From NCBI GenBank assembly GCA_947652605.1, contig OX393576.1:14844575-14908574 (forward strand): a stretch of DNA of 64,000 bases. Direction: 5' to 3'. The notes below the pieces were generated by a model, which made no database searches, had not been told where the DNA came from, and saw nothing but the letters and a program-made list of their open reading frames with translations. Source of the stretch: Elmis aenea. Its lineage: Eukaryota > Arthropoda > Insecta > Coleoptera > Elmidae. Shown one piece after another: positions 32,300-43,553 of the stretch (the first letter of the stretch is position 1; every line of letters begins with the position of its first letter). A program made the translations under genes and the position numbers.

Positions 32300-33946
32300 T
32301 AGCCATTAATATCTACACTTTTTTTCTGACAATAAATTTTTAATAATTGTAATTTCAAACGAAAATACAATTGTTATTTGGAGCTATAGGTATAAAATCA
32401 ATCATTGATTCAGACGGTTAATATTTTAGAATAATTTTGTGCATGTTTGGGGAATAGTGTAATGGCAAAATTATAAATTTAATTTTCTAGAAACGCGCCA
32501 GTGCATTGTTACTGAATAGGATCACTCAAATACCATAAATCAAAGTTTCTTATCATAAAATTTGCTTAAAAAAACTAGGAAGATTAGAGTTTGTATGCTA
32601 TTTTACAAATAGCAAATTTAATTTAAAACATAAAAATTAACCTCTTTATTATTAATTCCGTTAATTTCTAATGTGTAAATCTACGTAAGACAAAGGAAAA
32701 TAAATATCCATATTTGCAATAAAATATCCTAGGGCAATTTTGCAAAGTGCGTTGAACGCACGATTCATTTGTAGAAAGTAAACGCCTTAAGGTACCCTCT
32801 TGTTACTGAGAACATATATGTACATAATCTAACACGTAATAAATAACTATCTTCTATAAGTGTCGTTTGGAATGTTATTCCACGGTTCTGAGAGGTCAAA
32901 GAATCTTACGGAAATCCATTTCATTAATATGTAAACTATTGTTTGTAAAAAGGAAAATCAGAAATATTTTTTTAAACTAAATACTTTAACGATTTTGCTT
33001 GGAAGGGCGATTTTAAAATATGATTCCTAAACTCTTATACTCGTATTTTTATATTTGTATTACGCGATCAAAATTACGTTGTTATTATTTTATCATTGTA
33101 AAATTTACTGGTGTAGTTTGTTTTGTATTATAACTTAAAAGTTCCATACATCTTAAACTTCGACAACTATTCGACTACATTTCGATTAGATCTGCGTTTT
33201 TATATCAGTGTTATGAAAATTCTGCAGTAAACTCCAGACATATTTAAATACTCGTATAATAGATAAAGGAAATTAATTTGAATACGTCACATGTGCCCAT
33301 AAATTACAATACTTATCGTTGGAATGAAAAAAGAGAGCCAGAGTGGCTCATAAATCTTAAGCAAAAGTTTTGTTTTAAACACAAACGTTTAGTGCAAAAA
33401 CATCTTTGTGAAGTTAAAGTAATGTATTTGTTTTAATATTGTAAAGCTAGACAGCATTTAGCAACTACAGTCATGAATATGGTTAAACCCCTATAATAAA
33501 ATGAAAGCTTCTTCGCACAAAAGAACTATTCAAGTTTTGTAGGGTTAACATCTGATTCAAGACGGACTTTTTTACAACTAGTCTCAAACATTTCTTATGC
33601 ATTATTCAACGATAATGTTTTGGGCATACAAATCCGTTCACTAAAATGAATATTTACATGGTATATTATTCTTTTCATAAAGACTAGCATACGTAATCAA
33701 GTGGCCTCTGCGCGCCTCTCCACGACGTTTTATCTCGGCAAGCTGGTTATGGTCATGCTTAGCCATAATGTTCTATTACTATACGTATACACATGTGTGT
33801 ACGTAATAGCATCACTAAATCATCTTGCAAATGCACATTACGATAAAAAGTAATCCCTAGAGTATGCTTTTTAACAATGCATGGTTATTCAAGAAATCGA
33901 AGATGATGACAAATTATGCCATCACAAAATTAATAGTAGCATTATA
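32300..33946. other. AT-rich DNA with no recognised gene
   Basis: A GC-richer spot at about 33700-33760 (cctctgcgcgcctctccacg) stands out. I see no frame or element ends attached to it. Confidence 0.4.
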
Positions 33947-34731
33947 TACAGGGTGATTGAAATTCGAGTTTAAGCATGGGGATCTCGCTTATTATAATAG
34001 CTAGACGCTAGAGTATAGGTTTAAATTTGGCAAAGTTGCTAAATTCGGTGCTCAATAATAATCTGAAGAGAAATTGGAAATATCTCAAACTGTATCCGAG
34101 AAAATTAGGAAAAACCGGAAAATATGATTTTTGAAAATCATCTGTAACTCCTTTGAATGTGTGAATGTGACAAGTAATAGGCTTTCAAAACTTTTAGTTT
34201 GTTGATTGGTTATTATGGAAACAACATAAACTACAACGACCAGCCCCACTGATTATAGTGGTTATTGTTTAAAACCCTTTTTTTGTAATTTGGCGATTAA
34301 TAAACAAGTAAAATACCATGTATGATACATCAATGAATTCAGAAAAATAAATGCTATTTGATTATGTAAATAGCAAAAATTGCGCCCATAAGAAAAAATA
34401 AAGTTGGTTGTCATAAAACAAAAACGAATGGATCTAGGAAAAATTTGTGACCACCATTCGATTCGGCTTAAAAAGTTGCTTTGGCAATGTTTATACACAT
34501 TTGAAATATTTTATGCTCCAAAGGAGTTATAGACGATTTTCAAAAATAGTTTTTTTTCGGTTTTTCCTAATTTTCTCGTATACCGTTTGAGATATTTTCA
34601 ATTTCTCTTTGGATTATTAATAAGCACCAAATTTAGCAACTTTACCAAATTAAAACATATATTCTAGCTATTATAATAAGCGAGATTCCCATGCTTAAAC
34701 TTGAATTTCAATCACCCTGTATACAGGGTGG
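33947..34731. mobile_element. Fold-back element, 'GATTGAAATTCGAGTTTAAGC' family, about 785 bp
   Basis: The left end is tacagggtgattgaaattcg, then catggggatctcgcttatta. The right end is gcgagattcccatgcttaaa, then tttcaatcaccctgta. The arms share taggtttaaatttggcaaagttg and the aaattggaaatatctcaaac run. The centre holds the only unpaired bases. Shorter copies are at 24791 and 39452, and a lone arm is at 11363. Confidence 0.92.
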
Positions 34732-35486
34732 TCCACACAGAAGGCCACCATTGAGATCTCATAAACGGTAAGAGCTACAAGAAGTTTAAATTAAACAAAT
34801 TGTTCCCCTTTCTGAGACCTATCCTGTGACGCTTTAATGTTTTAAAAAAGTTCCATGGCACACTAGATATTAAACAAAAACAAAAATGAGCACCTTGTTT
34901 AAATCGTTAATAACTCAGTTATACTTGATGTTACAAAAATATTGTTGGAGAAAAAGTTGAACATTTTTACGCACCGTGAAATGAAACCATTCATTTGTTT
35001 CAATATTGGTTAAATTCATGGCACTCTATAGCTTCATGGGGACCTTTTAAAAAACTTTATTTGTTTTGAGCCTAAATATCAAAATAAATACATTAAACCT
35101 TATATTATTGAAAAGAGGGAAAAAAGTGTTTTTTTATGAAGTCATAGCCAACTATGGTTTCCATTTAAAAAATTGCAAGTTTGTAATTTTTCTAAGAATT
35201 TAAACAATATGGAAACAAATGAATGATTTCATTTTACAGTGGGTAAAAAATTCTCCACTTTTTTCTCCAAAAATATTTTTGTACCATCAAGTATAACCGA
35301 GTTATTAAGGATTAATGCTCATTTTGATTTTTGTTATTATCTAGCGTGCCATAGAACTTTTTTAAAACATTGAAGCATCACTGAATAGGTCTCACAAAGG
35401 GGAAAAATTTGTATAATTTAAACTTTTTTGTAGCTCTTACGATTTACGAGATCCCAATAGCGGCCCTACTATGTGAAACATCTGTA
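34732..35486. mobile_element. Fold-back element, 'GGTCCACACAGAAGGCC' family, about 755 bp
   Basis: It begins tacagggtggtccacacaga directly where the previous element ends and finishes atgtgaaacatctgta. Arms: aaacggtaagagctacaaga and gtagctcttacgatttacga. The centre carries gccaactatggtttccattt. Confidence 0.88.
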
Positions 35487-35974
35487 TATTAAAATTATAT
35501 ATTAATTATATTCGATATCCTACGATCAACCTACTGCTTTAATCAGCCGATTTTATTTGCTAAAGTAAATTTATCTATGGGTGGTCGCTGCTTTTTAATA
35601 ACTTGGATGCAATACGTTTGGTGCACTTTGTAACCGTTGTGTCGTAAGAGTGCTGCAGACCATGTATAAGAAAATCATAGATATCTATCGAATCCAGTTT
35701 GAATTAAAACGCTATAAATTTTACACCTTTCAAACACTGACAACCATTAATTAGTGTAAAGTTTTACGTACTAATTATGTGAAAATCGTTAGAGTTATGT
35801 GAACAAAAATTTAACATATTTATCGAGTTTTCTGTAACCGTTTGACTGATTTTGTGATTTGTAGATGTTTTTGTATTTCATTAGAAATCATGATCGAATT
35901 GGGTTGATTTAATACAGGGTGTGCCAAATAGGTGGGACATTATAGGAATCTCGTAAACCGTAAACGGTAAGAGA

Positions 35975-36020
35975 CAGGGCCGTCTTGGTAAGTTTGAGCG
36001 CCCTGGACTAAAAAAACTTA
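35975..36020 (+). mobile_element. hAT-like end inserted in a fold-back arm
   Basis: Cagggccgtcttggtaag resembles the terminus of the element at 31532. It breaks the arm exactly within the ggtaagag signature. Its right end is not clear. Confidence 0.4.
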
Positions 36021-36939
36021 ATCACATCGGATTGAGCGATAATTAAATAAAACATATAATTAATTAAATGGAAAGAAAGAAAATATTATTAATGATTTGC
36101 TTAGCTGTATAAAAGAAACCTTTTTTTTTATTAATTAAATATTATTGACGATATTTCAACTTAAATAGAGATTTTTGCGTCCAAAAGTGAAAAAAAAACA
36201 TTTCAACATACTCGGTTCTTAAGCCCTGTTGGATTGGCTGTGGCCCATTTAACCCAATAGATAAAGACCTATTAAGATATTAAATATCGGTTAAATTAGA
36301 CAAAAATATCCCATATGAGTTCTATTTAAAAAAATACAACTTTTTGTTGCAACTCGAATTTCGAATAATTTTTTTAAATTTTTTAAGCCACTGCATTCTT
36401 ATTAAAAAAAAGTGCCTGTAGAACGTCAAATTTTTTTTTTTTTATATTTTAGAACGATTGACAATTTTTCTGAATATCTACGTTAAAGTTGTTCCTAAGA
36501 ATAAAGTTGTATACTTTTCGACTAACTATAAAATAATGACATTCATTTGCTTAAACATAGTTGTGATTCTGAGATTAATGACAACGTTGCATTTTGTAAA
36601 TAGTTGACTTTAATTAATATTTTCTCTGACTATTCTCTTTTAAAGTTAATAAAAATGCTTTAAACAACTAATGTGACAAGAAACAAAAAATCGCTTAGTA
36701 TTGTTATGTTAATTTTAAAAGGTCATTAAAAATAAATAATCATTTGGTTAATGTCTTAAATAAGAACTGTTTATATTGCTTATGTTATTTTAAGATAAGT
36801 TGTGGTTTGTGGTGGAAAGCAAATTAAGATGTTTCATAAAAGAAAAAGCAAATATAATTCTGTAACATTATAATAAATCGGTTGATATTGCTTTCTGCAC
36901 ATTTTAAGGCATTTTTAATGAACTATTGTCGAGGGTAAT

Positions 36940-37335
36940 ACCACAAGAGGTTAAAATTTGCCGGTCAAATTTTGATTTGACACGAGTTGTTGCTTAGTAA
37001 CAATTAACTAAAATTTTATCTCGAATGGTATTTGTAGCGATAATTCCACGACTGAAGTTTAAACCATTTGTAGCAAATTTAACCTTTGTTATTTTCCAAA
37101 ATTTCATTGCGTTGCTATGGTGAAGTAAACAAAGATTCTAAAATTTTATTGCGTTGCCATGGTGAAGTAAACAAACATTCTAAAATTTTATTGCGTTGCC
37201 ATGGTGAAGGTAAACAAAAATTTATCCGATTGCAAACAGTAAGGTTCCTATTTATCCGCTAGCAAACGTGATAAATCGTATGCATTTGCATTGACATTAT
37301 TGACAGTAGTGGAATTATCGAGATAAAATTACGAC
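36940..37335. repeat. Imperfect inverted unit holding a 42-bp tandem array
   Basis: Tctcgaatggtatttgtagcgataattccac at the left side is echoed by gtggaattatcgagataaaa at the right, giving an inner fold-back. The three 42-bp repeats lie between. Confidence 0.5.
37096..37222. repeat. Three tandem 42-bp repeats
   Basis: Units begin at 37096, 37138 and 37180, each carrying attttattgcgttgccatgg and tgaagtaaacaaa. The second and third are almost identical, the first differs at several bases. Confidence 0.9.
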
Positions 37336-37811
37336 TCTAAATTATTTTCTGTTTCATGGGACACTAGTTCTTTAGAGCATATTTATTAATTTTAAGTTAA
37401 AATTGTAAAATAAATATGAAATCCAATATATTTTTGCAAAAAGAAAAAAATAAGCGTTTTAATTATGCCAAAACCAACTAAGGTTTGCATATTTTTTCAA
37501 TGCGACTTTTATCTCAAAAGCATGTTGAAACAAATGAATGTCGCTATTTTTTAGTTTGATAAAGTGTGTACAACTTTTTTGTTAGCAAGCTTTTTTTAAA
37601 CAACTGCAATGGAGATATCGAAAATTACAAAAAAATGCTCATTTCTGTTTTTTTTTTGTATCTAATGTGCCACGGATTTTTTCCAAAAATGAAAGTATTA
37701 GGTACTAAGTAGCTTTCTAAATCAAGATCATTTTGTCTAATTTAACCGACCTTGCATCTCTTACCGTTAATGAGATCCCTATACTGGCCCACCTATTTGG
37801 CGCACCCCATA

Positions 37812-39056
37812 TAAAAAATGAACGTCGTCTTCTGACGCTGCATAACATTATCTACATTTACTTCCTTAGCGTTTGTTTGTTTTTATATTAAAAGCTGCAA
37901 CCGAAATATTTTAGATATACTAAATTTGAGTATTTCAGTAGTTTTTTTGTCAATATCTAGAATGCCATGAGTTATTAAAAATATGTTTCGAAGCAGTTTT
38001 TTGAAAGGTGAACAAAGTGTCCCATTTAACATGATTTTTAGGTATTATTTTAGAGATCACTGTTAACATTATATGATTATAAGATTATAAGGTAGTCTAT
38101 GATGAAGAAAAATATTTTTATTTTTAGGTAAAATTAAGATTAGAACTAATTCATAAGCACACAAAAATGAATATTCCGCTCGCACTCGATCAGATTAGTG
38201 TTATTCAATTGCACCATGCACTTTCTAAAGTTTCGAATTAAAATTTAGTGCTTATTATGTATTCAACTAATTCCTGTTTTTACTTTTACTTAAACGGTAT
38301 TAAATAATAACTTAAGATGCAGATTTAACAAATTCTTTGGAACTCATAAATCATAATTTAAAAAATCTTTAAAAAAGATAAATGACTTAACAAACAAGAC
38401 GATTAAACGCTTAAGTATTTTTAACACACTAATTTAAAATGCAGAATGCATCAAATAAAGAATGCAAACGGCGGTTTCTGCTAAATATAAAGTCATTCTT
38501 AGTAGCGCTGTTCAGATACATACAAATGTCTTTGTTGGCGCGTTAAAAATAACGCAATTAAAATCAACTGCTGTCACTTTTTTGCTTGAACAATTCATAA
38601 CTGTTTGTTTTAATTAATCTTTTTATGTCATTATATGTTCATTATGATTTAGTCTCGTTTTTTGCGAGGAGCTCTCTAATAATTTTGATTGAAACATGTG
38701 TTGATTATGTCTAAATAACCACACTCTGTAATTATACATTCAATATAATTGTTTTTAGTAATATTTAAGTGCTATGAATTAATATGTTTATGAAGTGAGT
38801 AACATAATTATACAATTATTTGTTTCGTTGTCACAATATTTTGAAAATATATTGCCTACTTATACACAAAAACATCATCCATCATGTTTTTATAATATTA
38901 TTGTAGTAATCAAATTACAGTTTCCATTTTTAATTTCGATTTTACGGACACCGGTTTATCCGATTTAATGCACATAATTCTATGGTCCTATGTGGTTGCT
39001 TCAGAATTATAATAGCACCTCCTACTGAATTTTTGTTGGTAACAAACCGTAAATTA
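37812..39056. other. AT-rich DNA with no recognised feature
   Basis: No exon-like frames or element ends were found. Confidence 0.4.
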
Positions 39057-39356
39057 TACAGGGTGGTCCACATAGAAGGGCCACTATTGGGATCGCGTAA
39101 ACGGTAAGAGGAACAGAGAAGTTTGAATTAGACAAATTGTTGCCTTTTCTGAGACCTATTCAGTAATCCTTTAATGTTTTAAAAAAAGTTCCCTGGCACA
39201 AAAATTAAAATTGGCACTTTTTTAAATCGTTATAACTCGGTTATACTTAAATGATACAAAAATATTTTTGCGGTAAAAGTTGTATATTTTTTTACGCAAT
39301 ATAAAATGAAAACATTCATTTGTTTTAATGTTGTTTAATATGTGGACCACCCTGTA
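39057..39356. mobile_element. Deletion derivative of the 'GGTCCACATAGAAGGGCC' family, 300 bp
   Basis: The left 250 bp match the arm of 16314-16993 and 34732-35486. The right end is only atgtggaccaccctgta. The element appears to have lost most of one arm by internal deletion while keeping both termini. Confidence 0.85.
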
Positions 39357-39451
39357 TATTATTGCATTATTAATGATATTTAACGTTTTCTCAATACAGC
39401 AAAATTTTTAGATTTTAATGTAAAAACTGATTATATTGTGATTCAAGATTA

Positions 39452-39697
39452 AAGGGGTGATTGAAATTCGAGTTTAAGCATGGGAATCTCGCTTATTATA
39501 ATAATTAGAGTATAGGTTTATATTTGGCAAAGTTGCTAAATTTTGTGCTCAATAATAATCTGAAGAGAAATTGGAAATATATCAAACGGTATCCGAGAAA
39601 ATTAGGCAAAACCGGAAAATATATATAATATATAAAATATATATAATATAATAAGCGATATCCCCATGCTTAAACTCGAATTTCAATCACCCTGTAT
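39452..39697. mobile_element. Deletion derivative of the 'GATTGAAATTCGAG' family, about 245 bp
   Basis: It retains ggggtgattgaaattcgagt, the left arm to about 39620, then jumps through an AT-repeat (ataatatataaaatatata) to the last 45 bp (taagcgatatccccatgc ... caccctgta). Its left terminal TACA is lost. Confidence 0.85.
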
Positions 39698-40245
39698 AAT
39701 TGTTTGTTTACCAGACCTTTGGGTTTGTTTACTAACATTAAGATTTAACCGATATTTGGATTTAAGCTAAGTAGAGGTTTTGCTGTACTTAATTTATGAC
39801 AATCATTAAAAGTCTGATGTTTTGATTTTTATTGCTACATTAAAATACAGTATGTCCAATTAAAAATTAGAATATTTAAGTTATATATGTAATACTTTAA
39901 GTTTTTAAAGTTTATTTAGCTGAGTCAGAATCGATTTTGGTAAATTTGAAGGGGTCGTAAATATCAATATTTTGAGTCTGGCTAGGCACAAAGCAACAAT
40001 TAATTAATATTCCGTGTGTCCGTCCGCCCACACGTTCTAATTTGATAAAACAATTATTGTGTAAATATGTACAATAATTATCATTTTGAACAAAATATGT
40101 AATTTAATGCTTATTCAAAGCTACGTATTTGATGTATTTTGCGTTTAGTTTAAATTCTCACATAGTTTTATAGTTAAGCGCCGCTTCTAATATCTAAAAT
40201 CGAAAATTGTTCTGAATTACGAAGCAGCGCGAAAGTGTGAAACTG

Positions 40246-40906
40246 TACAGGGTGGCCTATTTTCGATGCCCATACAGGGTATCTCGGTTATTATCAGAGA
40301 TAGAAAAAAACTAAGTACTTAGTCTCGATTTATTTTTTCGAGTGAAATTCATTGCCGTTAACAGATTTTTGATATCTTTTTTAATTTTCGAAATATAGCC
40401 AAAAACCGATTTTTGGCAATTTTCAAAAATGTTAAATATCTCGTTTAAACGAAAAGATAGAAAAAAACTTTAAAGACATTTTTGGCATGATTTTTTGTGC
40501 TTAAAAAGATAGCGATGTTCAATTGTTTTTTACTTATATCAATGCCGATATATTACACCTAACTTTCTTATTTTAAATGGCAACCATAAGCAAATTATAT
40601 ATTTTTGAAAAGCGCAAAAAATAAGCTTTCGATTCATGTCAAAGCCAACTATGGTTGCCATTTAAAATAAGAAAGTTAGGTGTAATATATCAATATTAGT
40701 ATGAGTAAAAAAAAATTGAACATCGCCATCTTATTAAAGACCAAAAACCATGCTAAAAATGTCTCTAATGTTTTTCTGTATCTCTTCGTTTAAGCGAGAT
40801 ATTTAACATTTTTGAAAAGAGCCAAAAATATATTTCGAGTATTAAAAAAGACATCAAATAATAACCGAGATACCCTGTATGGGCATCGAAAATAGTCCAC
40901 TCTGTA
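40246..40906. mobile_element. Second copy of the Sec16-intron fold-back family, about 660 bp
   Basis: The ends are tacagggtggcctattttcg and cgaaaatagtccactctgta. It agrees with the element at 7982-8730 over both arms and the centre (gccaactatggttgccattt), with an internal deletion near 40850 in the right arm. Confidence 0.9.
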
Positions 40907-43410
40907 CAGAATACAATCGTTAAACGAAAAAAACATTTGTTGGATAAAATACCTACTTTTCAATAAACTTTTTAATACAAAAACAAATACTGTATAGACT
41001 TTTTGTGTGAAAATATAAGAAAAGTACACAATACTTTTAGGATACATGTTGCAAATTGATTTAGTGTAATTCGAAAACAGTTAAATCGAATTTAATACAA
41101 TGATAATATTAATAAAATATCTAATGTACGTATTTATGTTTACAGTTAATCGTATTTATTCTATTAACGCAGCATACACATTGAAGATAAACGACAACCT
41201 AGAATTCTCTAAAACAATCAGACTTTTAAAAGTCAATGGTGCATAATTTTGTGCAAGTTTAAAGGAAACGAAGCTACAATTTCTTTGCGGTTAAAATATA
41301 AAAAATCCAACCTTTCACTCGAACAACTATTCACTTAGAATATGAAGCTAATAATAACTATAATTTAATAAAATGAAAATGAACATCAAAGCGATCGTTA
41401 CGTTACAAAGTGTTCATATTGCCTTAAGTCTTTGATGTGCTAATGCGAGTTGTTTGTATAAATAAGTCTTACGATGCCAAATATAATCTGTTGATATCAA
41501 ATATAAACTCTCGTGTGCAGTAACTAAATTTCGAACGAAGCTTTTGGTTTTGGTATTTATAAAATGTAAATAAGGAAGTCCCGTTACCTAACGAACGCAC
41601 TGTAATCAATCAATCAATTAAATTAATAACGATAAAACTAATTGGGGCAAATGACACTGGTTAAAAAGGTACGTGACAGTCAAAAACGCCGCTGATTGTA
41701 TTACATGTGAATTATCAAATATTTATCCACCGTGTAGATAAGGTTTTGTTTACGGTGCATAACTGTAGAGCAATAAACCGTTTGTAATCTGCAAAATTTG
41801 CCACACACGACCTTAGAATAGGCGTCTGCGTAATAATAGAAAATAATTTGCAGGAACTTTTAACGTGGCCAGTAATTCTAAACATTAGCGGTTCTCAAAA
41901 CTGTGTTCTGCGACTAGGGATCTGGGGGTAACTCCTAGGTTTTCATAATGCAAAAAAAAATATGAAAAAAGCACTATAACGTGCCATTCTAGTATCTGTG
42001 AAATAATTCCAAAAGGATAGACATCAAATAATGCTAAGTATATGAACATAACGCAAACGTTACAAAACACCAAAATGCTGCATAGAAAACACCAAAATGC
42101 TATATAAAAATACCAAAATCCTATATGAAAACGGCGAAAAGCTATGTAAGAAATAGCAAAATGAAAAAATATAAATTTTGTATAAATAAATTGTGCATGT
42201 TGTATAGGATATTAATAAACTGAATAATAGTATATTACAGAACAAAAGTTGTAAGAAGCATATTACGCACGAGTGGAAAAATTGCGCACGGCCGCGTAGC
42301 GGCGAGTGCGTAATTGCTTTGCAACTCGTGTTTTGTAGCTTACTTTTTCTACCATCACATAATATCTACGATTTTAACGGCTTTTTGGCTAATATACACA
42401 TGTAATTACGTTGTCTTGTCAATTTTGACGTAAGCCTACTTTGACATTTCTAGACAAGTGTGCGTTTTAACTCACTTACTAGGCATGCAGGAAGTATTTG
42501 ACGTGAGTCTACTTTTTTTTTTAACTGTGCTTTTCGCTTACCGTGCGTAAGGTCCCACTTACTATGCATGCAGACTGTTCGGTAAGAGTAATTTACATTA
42601 ATGGTCGTAGAAAAAGAATATTATTAAACGTTTTGTAGGGACCATTTAAACATTATAAGTAATCTATCGTTTCAGCGTTCCTTGTTATTAGACCAAGTTT
42701 AACTTGCTGCCACCGCACACAACCATATTGTGACATTTGCCACTGCTTAACACAATATTTTTAAAAAAACTTACTAGACTCCAACTTGATTCTTTTTTAT
42801 TTGTCGAAATAGAGTACTTACCCAAAGCAATTGCAATAGCAAGACTAAAAGCATTTTTTTCACTACTAGTAATATAGCGTAGCATTATGACGTATATTAG
42901 AATGCCGTGAAATTCAATTTCTCTACCTATGCATGGTTACAGGTAAACAATTTTTCATTATTAACCACTGGTGAATAATGAACAAATTTATATTTTTTGA
43001 TAATGCTGTTGTAGTTTTAAAGGAAAAAAAATTATAGGACGATTTAGTATGATGGAGAAATTCTCTTTATTGGTATTTTAGCATTTAAAACGTTGTTAAA
43101 TAAATTAATTTAATTTTAAAAACTTTGGTGTATTTAAATAATACGACTTTCGCGCCGTAATAAATGACGGTTGTCAATATCCACACCGTCGATTGACACA
43201 ACGTAAAAAAGAGAAAAGTTTTAATAATTTCAGTATTTTAGATGAAACCATCTAAAAACAATGTTTTTTAATAACAATAGTGATTTAGCAAGATGAGTAA
43301 CACGCAGATTCAATATTTCTGTAGATAGTAGATAGGTACTTAACTTTTTATATTTTAGGTTAGAAAGTGCGTACATAACATAAATGGGTTTGTCTTACTA
43401 GTGGTGAAAA
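40907..43410. other. AT-rich DNA with repeat traces
   Basis: It contains the 21-bp array (42068), a GC-richer block at about 42265-42330 (cgcacgagtgg, cggccgcgtagcggcg, aactcgtg) that resembles other ACTCGTG-type elements, and a hAT-like end near 41886 (tagcggttctcaaaactgtg). No exon was recognised. Confidence 0.4.
42068..42160. repeat. 21-22-bp tandem repeat, about four copies
   Basis: Caccaaaatgctatataaaa-type units recur with 21-22-bp spacing and increasing divergence. Confidence 0.8.
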
Positions 43411-43553
43411 AAATAGTATATACACCACGGTAGAGAAGTCTTATAGCCTTCGGGCCCTTACATCCCTCGGCGCTTCGCGCCTCGTGATCTAATCTGAGCC
43501 CTCAGGCTATAATAGTTGACTTCTCTACCTTGGTATATAATATACTATTATTG
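43411..43553. mobile_element. Small fold-back element, AATAGTATATACACCACGGTAG ends, about 143 bp
   Basis: Aatagtatatacaccacgg, tagagaagtcttatagcctt and gggc pair with gccctcaggctataata, gacttctctacc and ttggtatataatatactatt. The loop is GC-rich (cctcggcgcttcgcgcctcg). Confidence 0.8.

Larger units (their letters stand above)
35913..37811. mobile_element. Fold-back element enlarged by an insertion, about 1.9 kb
   Basis: The outer ends tacagggtgtgccaaatagg and cctatttggcgcaccccata, and the inner ggaatctcgtaaaccgtaa / tcttaccgttaatgagatcc, are inverted. The left arm is interrupted near 35975 by cagggccgtcttgg, the start of another hAT-like end, so most of the interior is foreign to the family. 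Confidence 0.8.

Noticed and set aside
37096..37222. CRISPR-like array from the 42-bp repeats
   Set aside because: There are no unique spacers, only contiguous tandem copies in a eukaryotic genome.
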